Source: Holophaga sp. (GTDB lineage: Bacteria; Acidobacteriota; Holophagae; Holophagales; Holophagaceae). Taken from it: a stretch of DNA of 8,725 nucleotides. This document shows positions 6,836 through 8,725 of the stretch, piece after piece. The notes under the pieces were generated by a model. It ran no database searches. It had not been told where the DNA came from and saw nothing but the letters and a program-made list of their open reading frames with translations. Within the stretch, counting starts at the first letter, position 1. Each line of letters starts with the position of its first letter. Location: NCBI GenBank assembly GCA_016715205.1, contig JADKBC010000038.1, positions 1 through 8,725 on the forward strand, in the 5' to 3' direction. The translations under genes and the position numbers were made by a program.

Positions 6836-8108
6836 GTGAGCGCATCACGCTGAAATCATTTAACTATGCTGTTGGTATGTTCGGTACATCCATCCCAATC
6901 AATATGCTCAAGACCTATGCAGCGATCTATTATATTGACCGGCTGGGGCTGACGACAACCCAGTTTGCGCTGATTTTGTCAATTTATACGATCGTAGACG
7001 CCCTGGATAATCCGATTTATGGTTTTCTGTCTGACCGCACCCGCACCCGTTGGGGCCGCCGCAGACCGTGGATGGTGGGTGGCACTATCTTGATGGTACT
7101 GAGTTTTATTGCCTTTTTCAGCTCGCTGGCGCAGGCTGCGTCGGGCTTCCTTTTTATGTACTGCCTGCTGTTTTACAGCCTGACCGGCACCCTGGATTCG
7201 GTGATCAATGCCAACTACGGCGCCCTGTTTCCCGAACTTTTTCGCACCGATGCGGCCCGGGCCTCGACCAATGCCCTGCGCCAGGCTTTCCAGTTGATGG
7301 CGATGATTATCAGTATTGCGCTGACGCCGCAGGTGACAAAAGCGCTTGGCTACCAGATGACGGCAGTTGTCTACGGTATTTTGGGCGGTGCGGTCATTCT
7401 GTATATGGCCTTTACCAGTCAGGAAGCGCCGATTGAGGACTCGGAGGCAAAGCCCCAGCTGTGGGACAGTATCAAGAGTTTGCTGGTTAATCAAGTTTTG
7501 GATCGCCGGTTTCGCCAATGCTTTACAGCGCCGGAATGTCATTGGTGCTGGCTTCGATGCCATTTTTTGTGAAATATACGCTCAAGATTGACGATGGGCA
7601 ATCCACGATCCTGTTTGCAGCGGTGCTGTTGATTGCGATTGGCTGTGTGGCTGTCTGGGCGGCGCTGGTGCGCCGCTACGGTCTGATCCCCATCTGGCGG
7701 GTTGCCCTGGCCGCCCTGGCCCTGGCTTTTGTGCCGCTCTACTTCGCCAACTCTCTCCCCACTGCGGCTGTCGGCAGTGCGCTGGTCGGTTTTGGTTTTG
7801 CAGGTGTAATCACCACCATGGACCTGATCGGGGCCAAGATTATGGATGAGGATTCGCGGAAGTATAACCTGCGCCGGGAGGGGATCATTTCGAACGCCAT
7901 GGGCTTTATGAACCGGCTGAATGGCGTCATCACCGGTCTGGCGTTTTATCTGGTTTCAACCCTCTTCCAATTTCAGAGCAGCAGCCCCGGCCCCCCAGCC
8001 TGATAACGCTGCTCGCTTTCTGCTGACGGTTTTCCCGCCCATATATTGATGTTGATCAGCTTTGGTTTCTCGTTTTTTATCCGCTTTGATGAGAACAAAT
8101 CGTCATAA
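6836..8108 (+). CDS. GPH-family (MelB-like) sugar:cation symporter (frameshifted)
   Basis: A 12-helix major facilitator of the glycoside-pentoside-hexuronide:cation symporter family, about 424 residues. The likely start is GTG at 6836, 8 nt after AGGAG; the frame breaks almost at once (about 6842) and resumes as TLKSFNYAVGMFG. The family signature is clear at about residues 55-77: DALDNPIYGFLSDRTRTRWG followed by RRRPW, in helix 2 and the following loop. MelB has a DxxND arrangement at its cation site, whereas this protein has DALDN. Further breaks lie near 7492, 7523, 7991-7996 (C6 run) and 8045. The last helix ends RFDENKSS before TAA at 8106-8108. The protein should import a sugar or glycoside with Na+ or H+, but the substrate cannot be told. 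The PHP gene starts one base after the stop, so the two are probably co-transcribed and translationally coupled. Confidence 0.82.
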
Positions 8109-8109
8109 A

Positions 8110-8725
8110 ATGGAAACAAAACTGAGGCTTGAATATCGGGTTGAACCAGCCAGACAGGGATTGTATCTGCTGCTGCCTTTTGAGATGCCTGAAAATGTGG
8201 AGCGGCTGCATTTGCACTACGAGTATATGCGCCATCAGGAAGCTGCCGCTCCGGCAGGAGCGGTTAATTTCAGCAGCCGGACAGAAGTTAATATTATCGA
8301 TCTGGGTTTGATCGCCCCGGATGGGACCCAGGTGGGCGCTTCTGGCTCAGACAAGGCTGAATTCCGAAGCTGAGTGGTGTATCCGCAACCCCCGGCTACT
8401 GGCCTCACCCGCTGGTCCCCGGAAGGTGGGAAATTTTGAGGGGGCCTATAAGGTGGCACCAGATGGGGTCCGGGTGACCCTATGAGCTGACCTTCACCTA
8501 CAAACAGCGCCCGGCTGTTGAAGGCGACCTGCATGCCCATACCCTGGCTTCGGATGGTGTCCTGTCAGTCGAAGAGCTGGCGCAGCGGGCAGCCCGGCAC
8601 GGCCTGGATTTTATCGCCGTTACCGACCATAATCAGTTTGTCGCGCTCCGAGCTGCCTCAGGTGAGTGGTGTGACTTTGATCCCCGGGGTAGAGTGGACC
8701 CATTAGCAGGGGCATGCCAACTTTT
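8110..8725 (+). CDS. CehA/McbA-like PHP-domain metallohydrolase, 3' truncated by window edge (frameshifted)
   Basis: The ATG at 8110 begins METKLRLEYRVEP. The first 130 or so residues are a beta-rich region (NIIDLGLIAPDG, then GYWPHPLVPGRWEI) of the kind found ahead of the catalytic domain in CehA/McbA-type proteins. The PHP domain begins at about residue 138 with GDLHAHTLASDG, whose HxH is metal-binding motif I. DFIAVTDHN (motif II) and LIPGVEWTH (motif III) follow. PHP enzymes use a multinuclear metal site to cleave phosphate esters, and some members cleave carbamate or other esters. Frame breaks lie near 8367 (A), 8440-8444 (G run), 8478-8480 (C run), 8646 and 8703, and the frame is still open at the edge when restored. 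Its place directly after the symporter suggests action on the imported compound; this is inference. Confidence 0.75.

Noticed and set aside
6979..7563. Minus-strand open frame of 194 codons
   Set aside because: It lies wholly opposite the symporter, whose plus-strand frame carries clear GPH motifs. The antisense product has no recognisable motif.

Overview
The window looks like part of a chromosome of a Chloroflexota bacterium, probably class Anaerolineae. This is inferred from gene content: a CarD-like regulator, two divergent lipoproteins with long Pro/Thr/Ala linkers, and a heterodimeric ABC exporter. There is no rRNA or other phylogenetic marker. No tRNA, rRNA, CRISPR array, transposase or phage gene was seen.

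Layout, left to right. The minus strand holds the first codons of a CarD-like regulator (1-78), a rho-independent terminator (134-171), and a PD40/TolB-type beta-propeller lipoprotein (about 241-1684). A gene-free divergent region (1685-2058) carries a 78-nt palindrome flanked by an 11-bp direct repeat. The plus strand then encodes a second lipoprotein (2059-3267) built from two copies of an unrecognised domain. It converges, with only 14 bp between, on a minus-strand operon of two ABC half-transporters (5110-6705, then 3282-5113, overlapping by ATGA). A divergent promoter region at 6706-6835 leads to a plus-strand pair: a GPH-family (MelB-like) sugar:cation symporter (6836-8108) and, one base later, a CehA/McbA-like PHP metallohydrolase that runs off the right edge (8110-8725).

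Every long gene is interrupted by single-base frameshifts, about 27 in all. Many lie in or next to short homopolymers, and good protein sequence resumes in another frame after each one. This looks more like uncorrected sequencing error than independent decay of six unrelated genes. I therefore annotate each locus as one gene with its likely intended extent. One defect does not fit that explanation: ABC half-transporter B lacks roughly 90 residues around transmembrane helix 2.

Functionally, the ABC pair has the asymmetric ATP sites typical of heterodimeric exporters: one subunit has a non-catalytic Walker B, the other an altered signature motif. The symporter and PHP enzyme probably form an uptake/hydrolysis operon, but the substrate cannot be read from the sequence. 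No clear new defence or mobile system is visible. The best leads are the duplicated-domain lipoprotein family, the palindrome with its flanking repeats, and the ABC subunit B deletion.
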